Shown here: piece after piece, positions 1-8,245 of the stretch
How positions within the stretch are numbered: the stretch's first letter is position 1
Layout of the letters: each line of letters begins with the position of its first letter
Origin: Candidatus Peregrinibacteria bacterium
GTDB taxonomy: Bacteria; Patescibacteriota; Gracilibacteria; CAIRYL01; GCA-016699755
Assembly: GCA_016699755.1 (NCBI GenBank)
Contig: CP065009.1
Coordinates: 1,302,001-1,366,000 of the forward strand
Direction: 5' to 3'
Length of the DNA stretch: 64,000 nucleotides
The notes under the pieces: generated by a model
What the model was told of the DNA's origin: nothing
Seen by the model: only the letters and a program-made list of their open reading frames with translations
Database searches by the model: none
Program-made: the position numbers and the translations under genes

Positions 1-3000
1 AAACTTAATAACACGGGAGATTCTGTATTTCTCAAAAATGCCAATGACGAAATCCTTGCTTCTGCTGAAAATATTCCGGCGCTTAACAAAGGGCAATCGT
101 GGTTACCAGAAGAATCTGTTATTGGAGTTCCAACCGCGGGAGCAGAAAATGAATGGGTTTCTGATCCGTCTCCTTTAGAAACAGAAATCGTTTCTGAAGA
201 AAATCTTCCCGCTGATATTGTGATCAACGAAATTATGAGTCATCCCAAAATGGGAGAAGAGGAATGGGTGGAGCTGTTTTCTAATGCGGAAACATCATTT
301 GATCTCGGGGGATTTTTTTTGGCGGATGCAACTGGCGCGTTTTATGAGATTCCCGAAGGAACCCTGCTTCTTCCCGAAACATATCTTGTACTCTCTGGAT
401 GGAGCGGAAAACTCAATAACAGCGGTGATGAGATTTCTCTTCTTTCTCCCACAAAAACAGAAGTTGTTGCTCCGACTGTTTTTCCCTCACTCAAAATAGA
501 GGAATCGTGGGCATTTTCAGAAGACGGATACCGAAAAACAAATATTCCAACACCAGGACAAAAAAACCGTTTTCCGATTATTTCGTATGAAGAAAAAACG
601 GCAACTACTCCAAGAAAAACTCCTATTCCACCACTTGCCAAAACACCGGCAACTCGTTCATCTGTTCGAGCAGAAGATATTGTTTTGCGAATTTCCGAAG
701 CACTGTTTCATGGAACAGAAGAGGATTTTGTTGAGCTCTTTTGCGAAAAATGTGATACCGATTTATCAGGAATTCGTGTGGGTGATGACGATACATTTTT
801 TGAGTTTCCCGAGGGGAGTATTCTTCCAAGTGGCGCATTTGTCGTGCTCCATCTTGCAAAAGAAAAGCAAGAAGCGCGGCAAGAGGAAAACATATGGCAC
901 TTTTGGACAAAGAAAAGTGGACTCACTGGAACCGATGAAACACTCTTTATTCTCGACTCACTCGGAACAGTAGAAGATGGACTGTGTATTGCAAATCGCA
1001 ACGGAAGCTTTTCACCGGGAGAAGAGGATGATGTTGTTCGACTTATTCGTGAGCAGGCATTTTCTGGAATTCATCCGCTTTCAGAGGATGTGTGTTTCGA
1101 TTCCCGTATTCTTGGAAAAGACCGATCCCTTGTAGCAATACCAAAAAAAGTGGGAACCGCCGCACAAAACGCTTTTGACGCATCGCCCACTCCGGGAAAA
1201 CCAAACCCTGCTCCACCGCTTCGAGCAGAGGGAGTTTCTCTTTCGCTTTCCGATGGAATTCTTCTCCCCGACAATTCTCTTTCGTTTCGTATTCAAAATA
1301 CCGGAAAACGAATGATTTCTTTGCGTGGATTTTCGCTTCAGACAGGAGAAAGTGTGTCGCCACTTCCAGAGAGTGATCTTTTTCCAAATGAATCGTCTTT
1401 TTCTTTTCTTACTGTTTCTGGAACCGATCGTATTTTCCTCAAAGATGCATGGGAAGCTGTTTCTGCAAAGTTTTTGCTTTCGGAGGCGCGAAATGCTGAT
1501 ATTGGTGCAAATCGTTTGGTGATTTCTGAAGTACTCGTCAATCCCGACGGTGTTGATGTAGGAAATGAATTTTTAGAAATTCAGTGTCTTACAGAAGAAT
1601 GTCCTGCAGAGGAATTTGCCATTTTTGTGGGGGAAAATCGCATTCCGTTCTCAAAAAAACTCCGGAGGGGAGAATATTTTGTCTTTTCCGATATTGCTCT
1701 TCGAAACAGTAATCTGCTCGTTCAGGTGTTCGATCTTTCTTTGGGAAAAAAGGATGAATTTTCTTTAGAAAATTCTCACTCTGGAGAAAGCATGGTGCGC
1801 TCTGAATCTGGTTTCCTTGCAACTTTACTCCCCACTCCAAAAACAGAGAATCGCATATTTACCAAAGAAATGAGGGGAGACTCTGACGGAGATGGTATTC
1901 CCGATACATCGGAAATACTTTTAGGCTCCAATCCTTCCGAAAAAAATTCTATTTCAAGTGTGGAATATCGTTTGTTTCAATCGTTTGTACGCGCAGGAAC
2001 GCAAGTAGAAGCAAAGGAAACACCAGACGGTATTCTCTTTGCTGGAAAGGCACTTCCCGAAACGGATATTCACATTGTCCTTCATTCTGATATACGAATT
2101 GTTTCTGCAAAAACTGATGCAGAGGGAAATTTTTCCGTCCTTTCTTCGCCAGATATTCCGTCTGGAGTGCATCGGGCGGATGTTGTGATGACTTCAAAGA
2201 ATGGATTGCCACTTATTATCAAAGATGTCACGCAGGTTTATCTCAGTAAAAATCCGAGAGAAGGATGGCTTTCTGGCGTACAAATTGCTCAGGTACTTCC
2301 CAATCCCGAGGGAAAGGACGCGGGTCAAGAGAGTATTATTCTTCGGAATACGGAAAATCACTCTGGCATTTTGGCAGGAGCGGTTTTGAGGAGTGGAAAT
2401 CGAGAAATTCATCTCCCAAAAATGGATTTTCTTTCAGGGCAAGCACGCGTTTTGCATGGAGATCTTGTTCCCCCTCTTCGCAATACAGACGGAAGTATTT
2501 TTCTTGTGGATGCGGATGGAAACACAATATCCACTGTCTCTTGGAAAACCGCAAAAAATGGAAAATGGATAGGACCAGAAGCTCCGATCCTTCCTTTGAA
2601 AGCAAAAAAGGTGAAGGCAAAAAAATCTGCTCACGCCTCTTCGAAAAAAGCATCAAAGAACTCTGGATCAGAAGAGGCATCTTCATTTCCGGTTCGACAA
2701 GAGATTCACGGAACATTTGGTGGTATTCGGGGGAATATGTTGGTGATGCTCGGTGACACCGGAGAAGAATCGGAATATCCAATTTCAAACAGAGTTTCTC
2801 CACGGCTTTTGAACCTTTTACTTTCTGAAGGGGAAAAAATTTCGGTTGTTGTAGAAAACGGCAAAGTATTTTCTGTTGATGCACTTCCAGAGCTCTCCTT
2901 TTTTCCTGTTCCCCCTTCTTTTCATGCGTGGGGAATTTCCTTCTTTCTCTTTCTTGCTTTTTTCTCGGGATGTCTCTTTTTCTTGCTTCCAATAGGAATT

Positions 3001-3039
3001 CGGTTTGGAAAATATTTTGGGTTTCCCAAGGCATCTTGA
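1..3039 (+). CDS. Lamin-tail-domain surface protein, 5' end outside the window
   Basis: The frame is open from base 1, so the N-terminus is missing; 1012 codons are visible. Lamin tail domain (LTD) segments of the INEIM..EEWVELFS type recur near nt 210-570, 670-1010, 1510-1840 and 2270-2560. An Asp-rich calcium-binding stretch of the thrombospondin type 3 kind (DSDGDGIPDTSE) lies near nt 1882-1930, followed by a carboxypeptidase-regulatory-like beta domain. A Lys/Ala/Ser-rich linker (nt 2590-2690) leads to a small globular region and a C-terminal hydrophobic helix (nt 2925-3010) followed by a few basic residues, so the protein is probably anchored in the membrane and displayed outside. LTDs are common in secreted Patescibacteria proteins and in DNA-uptake proteins; the actual role here is unknown. 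It ends in TGA. Confidence 0.85.
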   Translation, partial: KLNNTGDSVFLKNANDEILASAENIPALNKGQSWLPEESVIGVPTAGAENEWVSDPSPLETEIVSEENLPADIVINEIMSHPKMGEEEWVELFSNAETSFDLGGFFLADATGAFYEIPEGTLLLPETYLVLSGWSGKLNNSGDEISLLSPTKTEVVAPTVFPSLKIEESWAFSEDGYRKTNIPTPGQKNRFPIISYEEKTATTPRKTPIPPLAKTPATRSSVRAEDIVLRISEALFHGTEEDFVELFCEKCDTDLSGIRVGDDDTFFEFPEGSILPSGAFVVLHLAKEKQEARQEENIWHFWTKKSGLTGTDETLFILDSLGTVEDGLCIANRNGSFSPGEEDDVVRLIREQAFSGIHPLSEDVCFDSRILGKDRSLVAIPKKVGTAAQNAFDASPTPGKPNPAPPLRAEGVSLSLSDGILLPDNSLSFRIQNTGKRMISLRGFSLQTGESVSPLPESDLFPNESSFSFLTVSGTDRIFLKDAWEAVSAKFLLSEARNADIGANRLVISEVLVNPDGVDVGNEFLEIQCLTEECPAEEFAIFVGENRIPFSKKLRRGEYFVFSDIALRNSNLLVQVFDLSLGKKDEFSLENSHSGESMVRSESGFLATLLPTPKTENRIFTKEMRGDSDGDGIPDTSEILLGSNPSEKNSISSVEYRLFQSFVRAGTQVEAKETPDGILFAGKALPETDIHIVLHSDIRIVSAKTDAEGNFSVLSSPDIPSGVHRADVVMTSKNGLPLIIKDVTQVYLSKNPREGWLSGVQIAQVLPNPEGKDAGQESIILRNTENHSGILAGAVLRSGNREIHLPKMDFLSGQARVLHGDLVPPLRNTDGSIFLVDADGNTISTVSWKTAKNGKWIGPEAPILPLKAKKVKAKKSAHASSKKASKNSGSEEASSFPVRQEIHGTFGGIRGNMLVMLGDTGEESEYPISNRVSPRLLNLLLSEGEKISVVVENGKVFSVDALPELSFFPVPPSFHAWGISFFLFLAFFSGCLFFLLPIGIRFGKYFGFPKAS

Positions 3040-3075
3040 GAGTGAGAAGTATTCTCGAAAAATACGAATTTTGAT

Positions 3076-3103
3076 TTGATTTTTCCCCCGAAAGGCGTAT
3101 TCT
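3076..3103 (+). promoter_or_regulatory. Candidate sigma70-type promoter of the Fur-family gene
   Basis: TTGATT (3076-3081) and TATTCT (3098-3103) are separated by 16 bp. The predicted transcript start falls about at the GTG/ATG start codons (3109/3112), so the mRNA would be leaderless or nearly so. There is no Shine-Dalgarno sequence. Confidence 0.4.
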
Positions 3104-3108
3104 AAAGC

Positions 3109-3543
3109 GTGATGAAAGGGTATAAGGCATTTCTTTCGGGTTCTGGTGTTCGAAACACTGCTCAACGGCGGAAAATTTATGCTGTGGTTATGCATCAGTC
3201 ATCGCATTTCACAATAGATGATATTGTTCAACTTGTCCCTTCCCGAGCAAGCCAAGCAACAGTCTATCGGATGATTGGACGAATGAAGCAAATTGGGCTT
3301 ATTGACGCACACACTCTTGGAGAAAAAACGGTATATGAAGTTGCACAACCAGAAGAACATCATGATCATCTCGTGTGTGAAAAATGCGGACATATAGAGG
3401 AATTTATTTGCCCAGAGGTTGAAGAATTACAAGAGGGCGTGGCGGCAGAATATGGTTTTCGCCTCGTTCGACACGAACATGTACTCACAGGAATTTGCTC
3501 AAAATGCCAAGAGAACGCAGAAGAATTCAAAAAGAAACATTAA
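3109..3543 (+). CDS. Fur-family metal-responsive transcriptional regulator
   Basis: This 144-aa protein matches the Ferric uptake regulator family in length and layout. An N-terminal winged helix (recognition helix region SQATVYRMIGRM, residues about 47-58) is followed by the hinge and the metal site HHDHLVCEKCG (residues about 84-94). A second CxxC (ICSKCQ) near the C-terminus completes the structural zinc site. Which metal or peroxide it senses (Fur, Zur or PerR) cannot be told from sequence. Start is either GTG 3109 or ATG 3112; the predicted promoter makes both almost leaderless. It stands alone, after the lamin-tail gene and before pgk, with no Fur-box target recognised nearby. Confidence 0.93.
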   Translation: MMKGYKAFLSGSGVRNTAQRRKIYAVVMHQSSHFTIDDIVQLVPSRASQATVYRMIGRMKQIGLIDAHTLGEKTVYEVAQPEEHHDHLVCEKCGHIEEFICPEVEELQEGVAAEYGFRLVRHEHVLTGICSKCQENAEEFKKKH

Positions 3544-3660
3544 ATTTGTAGTCACCGTCGTCGTTACCAAATTCCGCTTCGGTTCTTAAAAGTGTTTTTA
3601 AAAAAACCTTTCCCTTTTTCCCAAAAAAGAGGAAAATAGGAGTGTTCTTTTAAAAACAAA

Positions 3661-4830
3661 ATGAAGCTTCTCTCCCAACTTTCCCAGGGTGATCTTCGGG
3701 GAAAACGTGTCTTGGTTCGTGCCGATTTCAATGTTCCCATTTCTGAAGGAGTCATTACCGATGACACTCGTATTCGTGCTACAATTCCCACTATTCAACA
3801 CATTCTTACTGCCGGAGGAAGTGTTATTCTCTGCAGTCACCTCGGAAGACCAGATGGAATGCCAAACAAAAAATATTCCCTTGCCCCTGTGGCAAAACGC
3901 CTTTCTGAACTGCTTCATAAAGAAGTTGTTTTCCTTCCAAATCCACTTGAAGAAAAATCTTCTCTTGGCAGAGAAGGAGAGGTGGTGCTTCTTGAAAATA
4001 CTCGATTTTTCGCTGAGGAGGAGGCAAATAGCCCACTTTTTTCTGCACTCCTCGCAAATGGATGTGATCTCTATGTGAATGATGCCTTTGGAGCCGCCCA
4101 TCGTGCTCACGCAAGTACTGCGGGGGTTGCCGATTTTCTCTCGGGATACTCAGGACTTCTCCTTGAAAAAGAAGTAAATGCGCTTTCTGGAGTTATGAAA
4201 GATCCAGATCATCCGCTTATTTTGGTGCTCGGAGGAGCAAAGATGAAAACGAAAATTGGAGTACTCAGAAGCTTTATTAAAAGTGCTGACAGTATTCTTT
4301 TGGGGGGCGGAATTGCAAACACCTTTCTCGCCGCAAGCGGAGTGAACGTACAAGAATCACTGTATGAAGAGAAGGAAATCGAAACCGCAAAGGAAATTTT
4401 AGACCAAGCAACAAAAAATATGTGCTCTATTCTTCTTCCGATTGACGCTGTTGTGGCAAAAAACACGGAAGATGCACAACACCACAGAATATCTTTGGTA
4501 CAAGAGCTCTCGTTGGGAGAAAAAATATTTGATATTGGACCGGAGAGTCAGAGGAAGTTTTCGGAAAAAATATGTTCCGCAAAAACCATTCTCTGGAATG
4601 GCCCAGTGGGACTTTCTGAAGTTTCTCCGTTTGAAGTAGGAACACGAGCAATTGCCAATGCCATGACAGAGAGCAGTGCAAAAGTAATACTTGGAGGAGG
4701 AGATACTCTTGAGGCTATTGCACGACTTGGATTTTCGGAAGATCAATTTTTCCACATTTCTACAGGAGGCGGTGCCATGCTCGAACTTCTTGAGGGAAAA
4801 GAGCTTCCCGGAGTTATGGCGGTCTCGTAA
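3661..4830 (+). CDS. pgk: Phosphoglycerate kinase
   Basis: Phosphoglycerate kinase transfers the phosphate of 1,3-bisphosphoglycerate to ADP in glycolysis. The 389-aa length is normal. The N-terminal substrate signature is intact (VLVRADFNVP, then the SHLGRPDG motif near residue 60). The LLLEKE and LGGAKMKTKIGVL motifs mark the interdomain region, and the C-terminal nucleotide motif appears as ILWNGPVG followed by ILGGGDT. The AT-rich, A/T-stretch leader (3544-3660) has no well-placed Shine-Dalgarno; an AGGAG at about 3637 is too far from the start. It is monocistronic here; the next gene lies 158 bp downstream. Confidence 0.98.
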   Translation: MKLLSQLSQGDLRGKRVLVRADFNVPISEGVITDDTRIRATIPTIQHILTAGGSVILCSHLGRPDGMPNKKYSLAPVAKRLSELLHKEVVFLPNPLEEKSSLGREGEVVLLENTRFFAEEEANSPLFSALLANGCDLYVNDAFGAAHRAHASTAGVADFLSGYSGLLLEKEVNALSGVMKDPDHPLILVLGGAKMKTKIGVLRSFIKSADSILLGGGIANTFLAASGVNVQESLYEEKEIETAKEILDQATKNMCSILLPIDAVVAKNTEDAQHHRISLVQELSLGEKIFDIGPESQRKFSEKICSAKTILWNGPVGLSEVSPFEVGTRAIANAMTESSAKVILGGGDTLEAIARLGFSEDQFFHISTGGGAMLELLEGKELPGVMAVS

Positions 4831-4933
4831 TAGCAGATTCTCAAAAACCCACAGAAAACAGCAGAAGAAAGTGATCTCCGCGTTCTTTTCAATTTAAAAA
4901 CGGATTCTCTTTGAAATATATCAACAAAAAATA

Positions 4934-4962
4934 TTGACAAAAAAATAATTAATGTTTAAAAA
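4934..4962 (+). promoter_or_regulatory. Weak candidate promoter of the 83-aa gene
   Basis: A perfect TTGACA lies at 4934-4939. The downstream -10 is poor: TAAAAA at 17 bp spacing, in an AT-rich tract. Only the -35 is convincing. Confidence 0.28.
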
Positions 4963-4988
4963 GATACACTTTCTTTTTTAAAACACTT

Positions 4989-5240
4989 ATGAACAATGAT
5001 CGACCAATGGCAACATATATTACGGGAGATTCTGAAATTTGGAAAAATATGAATCCTGAAGAACGAAGAAGAACGCTTCGAAACATTGCCCAATATGGAA
5101 CCGATCCCAAAAGAGAGAGGAATAAGCAAACTTTTAAGGTACAAGAAAATGGCCCCGTAGGCATTCAAGAAAAAATCAAGGCTCTCATAAAATCCTGTGC
5201 CGAAAAAAGAAAAGCTCTTTCGGAAAAAGCGAAATCATAA
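4989..5240 (+). CDS. Small hypothetical basic protein (83 aa)
   Basis: This 83-residue soluble protein is rich in Lys, Arg and Glu, with no membrane segment or cysteine motif. The region WKNMNPEERRRTLRNIAQYG (residues about 18-37) reads as an amphipathic helix, and the C-terminal half (IQEKIKALIKSCAEKRKALSEKAKS) as another, so a helical RNA-, DNA- or protein-binding role is possible but not shown. Two in-frame ATGs (residues 1 and 7) could serve as start. It sits alone between pgk and the pilin-like gene, with a TTGACA box upstream and a strong hairpin downstream. I do not recognise the family. Confidence 0.6.
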   Translation: MNNDRPMATYITGDSEIWKNMNPEERRRTLRNIAQYGTDPKRERNKQTFKVQENGPVGIQEKIKALIKSCAEKRKALSEKAKS

Positions 5241-5260
5241 GACGTGCGAGATAAAAAGGA

Positions 5261-5295
5261 TCTTCATGGAATGTTATAGAGACATTCCATGAAGA
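5261..5295 (+). terminator. Perfect 14-bp hairpin after the 83-aa gene
   Basis: TCTTCATGGAATGT (5261-5274) and its exact reverse complement (5282-5295) enclose a 7-nt loop. No T-run follows, so it may be a 3' mRNA stabiliser or processing stem rather than a classical intrinsic terminator. Confidence 0.5.
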
Positions 5296-5353
5296 GAGAG
5301 TTGCACAACCACTGTCATCTCAAGAGTCTAATCGCGTCAAGTCCTCATTCATG

Positions 5354-5396
5354 GAGTATTTTCTTGCTTTTTTTGTAAAAAAGTGGGAGAATACTC
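5354..5396 (+). promoter_or_regulatory. 20-bp hairpin in the leader of the pilin-like gene
   Basis: Left arm 5354-5373 and right arm 5377-5396 pair over 20 consecutive positions (16 Watson-Crick and 4 G-U pairs) around a 3-nt loop. The stem ends 25 nt before the ATG at 5422. It lacks a T-run on its 3' side, so it is more likely a leader structure or RNase processing site than a terminator. Confidence 0.5.
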
Positions 5397-5421
5397 TGAT
5401 GATCTTTTTCTCTCAACAAAA

Positions 5422-5850
5422 ATGAAAAAATATACTTCATCTCTGAGAATACTGTCTCTCTTTGATGCATTCTGCATGCTTGTTGTGCTCGGGACAATGG
5501 CATTCGCACTTCTTCTTGGTAATGTTGCACCTGCCGCTCATGCGGAGTTTCTTCCTTCTGCACACGCCGCACCAGAGCTCATTATAACCAATAACGATAA
5601 AACAAACTTTACCCCCGAAGAGAGTGATCCTCGGGAGGTTATCCTTAGGGTTGTTAATTACTTTCTTGGGTTTGTTGGACTTATTGCTGTTATATTTGTC
5701 ATTTTTGCGGGCTTTCTTATGCTCACTGCCGGAGGAGACGAAGACCAGGTTGGTCGAGGAAAAACCATTCTTATTTGGGCGGCAATTGGAATTATTGTGG
5801 TTCTCTTATCGTGGGCACTCGTCAAATTTGTGGCAGACATCTTTCAGTAA
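5422..5850 (+). CDS. TrbC/VirB2-like small membrane protein (pilin-like)
   Basis: This 142-aa protein starts with a basic N-terminus and a long hydrophobic signal segment (residues about 10-33), followed by Ala-rich probable cleavage sites (AHAE, AHAA). Two hydrophobic helices follow (about residues 74-96 and 110-134), separated by the short polar loop GGDEDQVGRGK. This layout matches the TrbC/VirB2-type pilin-like proteins that are widespread in Patescibacteria, where they are often not next to other secretion genes. I chose ATG 5422 over an upstream in-frame start at 5383 because the upstream part overlaps the leader hairpin and would precede the signal peptide. The gene is monocistronic and ends just before a strong terminator. 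Role in pili, secretion or uptake is inference. Confidence 0.75.
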   Translation: MKKYTSSLRILSLFDAFCMLVVLGTMAFALLLGNVAPAAHAEFLPSAHAAPELIITNNDKTNFTPEESDPREVILRVVNYFLGFVGLIAVIFVIFAGFLMLTAGGDEDQVGRGKTILIWAAIGIIVVLLSWALVKFVADIFQ

Positions 5851-5866
5851 AATTATACTGTTCTTC

Positions 5867-5899
5867 AAAAAAGCTCCTCAAAAGCGGGGGGCTTTTTTT
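5867..5899. terminator. Bidirectional intrinsic terminator
   Basis: AAAAAAGCTCC (5867-5877) pairs with GGGGGCTTTTTT (about 5887-5898, one G-U). Both strands end in a T-run, so it can serve the pilin-like gene (+) and the sugar transferase gene (-), which converge here. Confidence 0.8.
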
Positions 5900-5906
5900 G
5901 TATACA

Positions 5907-7274
5907 TCAATCCGCCCCTCTTCCTCGTAGAACGACAAGAGTTGCTTTGAGCACAATCTTTACATCAAGCCAAAACGACCAATTCTCCAAATAGTAAATA
6001 TCGAGACGCATTTCTTCATCAAAACGAAGATCGCTTCTCCCCGAAACTTGCGAAAGTCCAACAAGACCAGGGCGTACTGAGAGGACACGGCGAAGTTCGG
6101 GAGTGAATTTCTCAATTTCTTCCGGAAGATGCGGACGAGGACCAACGAGAGACATTTCTCCCAAGAAAACATTCCAGAGCTGCGGAAGTTCGTCTAATGA
6201 AAACCGACGAAGAAATCTTCCAAATGCAGTAACTCGCGGATCATTTCGGATTTTAAAGAACGGACCATCTCTGCGATGATTTTCTTTTTCTAACTCTGCC
6301 CGAAATGCATCAGCATTCTGAACCATAGAGCGAAACTTAAAGCAACGAAATGGTTTTCCGTCTCTTCCAATTCGTGTTGCACCGTAAAAAATAGTGCCCT
6401 GAGACGTGAGTTTTACCCCAATTCCAAGAAGAAGAAAAAGCGGAGAAAGAAGAAGGGCAAAAACGACAGAGGCACACACATCAAATAAACGTTTCATTAC
6501 TCGTCCCCACCCCGAGAGCGACTCTGGAACAGGACGAAGAAGGGGAACTCCACTAAAAATATGAAGCTCCATACGAGCAAATGCTACAGAGGACCATGGA
6601 ATAAAGCGAAATACCCTGTGTTCTCTGTAGCAAAGCGAGCGTAAACGCTCTCCTGTTTCTTCCGAAAGAAATGGATCTACATGCCACACTTCATCTACAT
6701 GGTTGAGGTCAATATCATCTTTTGGACCAAATTCTTTTCGGTAACAAAATCCTGGAGCGTTCTTTAAAATCCTTTGAAACATGCGACGGTTTTCTTCTTC
6801 TCCCACAAGCATTACCCGAGAAATACCAACATTATCCGCCCACAAAGAATATTTAATCGCCCGAAGAAGAATAAGGAAAACCCCATACAGTATTGTCGTA
6901 AAGAAAAGGGCTTGTATGAGAATCATACGAGAGAAAATAACCTCTCGCGCAACCATAACGAAAAAGCTCACAATTCCCATTCCCCAAACAATAACCGACA
7001 ACAAGATGCGAGGAGCTTCTTTTGTCCAATCTTCTTCCCGAAAACCAAAGCCTCCCAAGAATGCAATAGAAAGCACAAATCCGCACGACGCGTAGAGAGA
7101 AAAAGGGAGAAAAAATGAAGCATCTGGAATAAATCGCGGATCAAACCAACTGTGCAAGCCAGGAATAAGATCGGTTATAGGGCGAACAATACGGGCGAGC
7201 CACCACCCCGCGAATCCCGAAAAAAATGAAAGAGGAATGCGTGCAAGCACAAAATACATATCAAATCGCTTCAT
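5907..7274 (-). CDS. Undecaprenyl-phosphate sugar phosphotransferase (WcaJ/ExoY type)
   Basis: This polyisoprenyl-phosphate hexose-1-phosphate transferase would start the lipid-linked synthesis of a cell-surface glycan. The 455-aa protein has about four N-terminal membrane helices and a CoA-binding-like middle region (GISRVMLVGEEE, residues about 150-161). A further helix (residues about 265-290) leads to the bacterial sugar transferase catalytic domain. That domain carries RIGRDGKPFRCFKFRSM, the conserved DELPQLWNVF and GEMSLVGPRPHLP motifs and VRPGLVGLSQVSGR. The gene is translationally coupled to the upstream yggS (ATGA overlap, 7271-7274). The sugar added cannot be told from sequence. No other glycosyltransferases lie next to it. 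Confidence 0.93.
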   Translation of the reverse strand: MKRFDMYFVLARIPLSFFSGFAGWWLARIVRPITDLIPGLHSWFDPRFIPDASFFLPFSLYASCGFVLSIAFLGGFGFREEDWTKEAPRILLSVIVWGMGIVSFFVMVAREVIFSRMILIQALFFTTILYGVFLILLRAIKYSLWADNVGISRVMLVGEEENRRMFQRILKNAPGFCYRKEFGPKDDIDLNHVDEVWHVDPFLSEETGERLRSLCYREHRVFRFIPWSSVAFARMELHIFSGVPLLRPVPESLSGWGRVMKRLFDVCASVVFALLLSPLFLLLGIGVKLTSQGTIFYGATRIGRDGKPFRCFKFRSMVQNADAFRAELEKENHRRDGPFFKIRNDPRVTAFGRFLRRFSLDELPQLWNVFLGEMSLVGPRPHLPEEIEKFTPELRRVLSVRPGLVGLSQVSGRSDLRFDEEMRLDIYYLENWSFWLDVKIVLKATLVVLRGRGAD

Positions 7275-7930
7275 ACAGAAGAAAAAAGAAGGCTCCCCAC
7301 ACGCACAAGTGTTGCTCCTTCTTCCAGAGCAACGGAATAATCACCACTCATTCCCATAGAAATTTCTCGAAATGCTTCTCCAAAATCACCTTTTGCGCGA
7401 ATTTTTTCAAAAATGCCTCGGAGTTTCTGAAAAGTATTTCGAAACTCCTCTTCTTTTGCGTTTTGTTTCCCAATGGTCATAAGCCCTTGTACTACAATTC
7501 CAGAAATTTTTTGGATTTCTGGGAGGACAGAAAAAAGCTCCTCCTCAGAGAATCCATATTTTTTGGGATCGTTTGCAGTATTAACTTGCAGAAGAACTGG
7601 CATTTTTTTGGCAGACATTTCCGCCTCTTGTCCTATTTTTTCTGCCAACAAAACCGAATCGACCGATTCAATAACGTGAAAGAGTGAAACGGCTTTTTTC
7701 ACCTTATTTGTCTGGAGATGTCCAATACAATGCACTTCAAAATCTCCCCGAAGAAGTGGAAGCTTTTCCATTGCCTCTTGAATACGATTAAAGGCAATAA
7801 TATGTGCGCCGAAATCGAGAATTTTTTGTATGTTTGAAACTGATTGATTTTTGACCACTACTACCAAACGCGCTCCAGAAAAGTGGGAAACCTCATCGAC
7901 CACCCGATGATATTTTTCCACAATACTCAT
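7271..7930 (-). CDS. YggS-family PLP-binding homeostasis protein
   Basis: Members of the YggS/PROSC family bind pyridoxal 5'-phosphate on a lysine and buffer free PLP in the cytoplasm. The 219-aa product has the family's single barrel layout: VVVVKNQS near residue 25 carries the PLP lysine, then HCIGHLQTNK, LLQVNTANDPKKYGF, GLMTIG, and the C-terminal phosphate-binding SMGMSGDYSVALEEGATLVRVG. The usual GENRVQEA motif is changed to AFNRIQEA, a divergence seen in the sequence. The frame is open further upstream (to 8122) but that part overlaps a better gene on the + strand, so ATG 7930 (or 7939) is chosen. Its stop overlaps the sugar transferase start by 4 nt, so the two form an operon. Confidence 0.9.
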   Translation of the reverse strand: MSIVEKYHRVVDEVSHFSGARLVVVVKNQSVSNIQKILDFGAHIIAFNRIQEAMEKLPLLRGDFEVHCIGHLQTNKVKKAVSLFHVIESVDSVLLAEKIGQEAEMSAKKMPVLLQVNTANDPKKYGFSEEELFSVLPEIQKISGIVVQGLMTIGKQNAKEEEFRNTFQKLRGIFEKIRAKGDFGEAFREISMGMSGDYSVALEEGATLVRVGSLLFSSV

Positions 7931-8005
7931 GCGCCTCATTGTGTCGGAAACCAGTTGAAAAGAAAAGATCTCTTTGAGAGAATAGGCTTCGTTTCTTCCC
8001 CTTTT

Positions 8006-8245
8006 ATGAGACTTCTCTACTATACGTTTTTTCTTATCTTTTTTATTCTTTCGGGTGTACTCGTGTTTGGAAACACAAATTATTCTGGAGAATTCTTTTT
8101 TATGCGCCCATTTGAAGGGCAATCACTTGCCTTGCCCTTTTTTGGGTTTTTTCTCCTAGGAGCCTTTTCCGGAATCTTTTTTTTCCTTTCGATACGCTCT
8201 CTGTTTTCTCAGAAAGAGCACTCTATTGAACCACCACAAGCATGA
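8006..8245 (+). CDS. Small two-helix membrane protein (79 aa)
   Basis: The protein has two hydrophobic segments (residues about 4-21 and 42-60) joined by a short loop, with a cytoplasmic-type polar tail ending EHSIEPPQA. The layout resembles LapA/DUF1049-like small membrane proteins, but similarity is too weak to name it. Its TGA stop overlaps the ATG of the next gene by 4 nt (ATGA at 8242-8245), so the two are probably translated together. It runs divergently from yggS with a 75-bp gap. I chose ATG 8006 because the longer upstream frame runs antisense to yggS. Confidence 0.7.
   Translation: MRLLYYTFFLIFFILSGVLVFGNTNYSGEFFFMRPFEGQSLALPFFGFFLLGAFSGIFFFLSIRSLFSQKEHSIEPPQA

Noticed and set aside
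2336..3130. A 264-aa minus-strand ORF.
   Set aside because: It is a shadow of the lamin-tail gene in a low-stop frame.
7931..8122. An N-terminal extension of yggS.
   Set aside because: It overlaps the better-supported membrane protein gene on the other strand and is not like the YggS family N-terminus.
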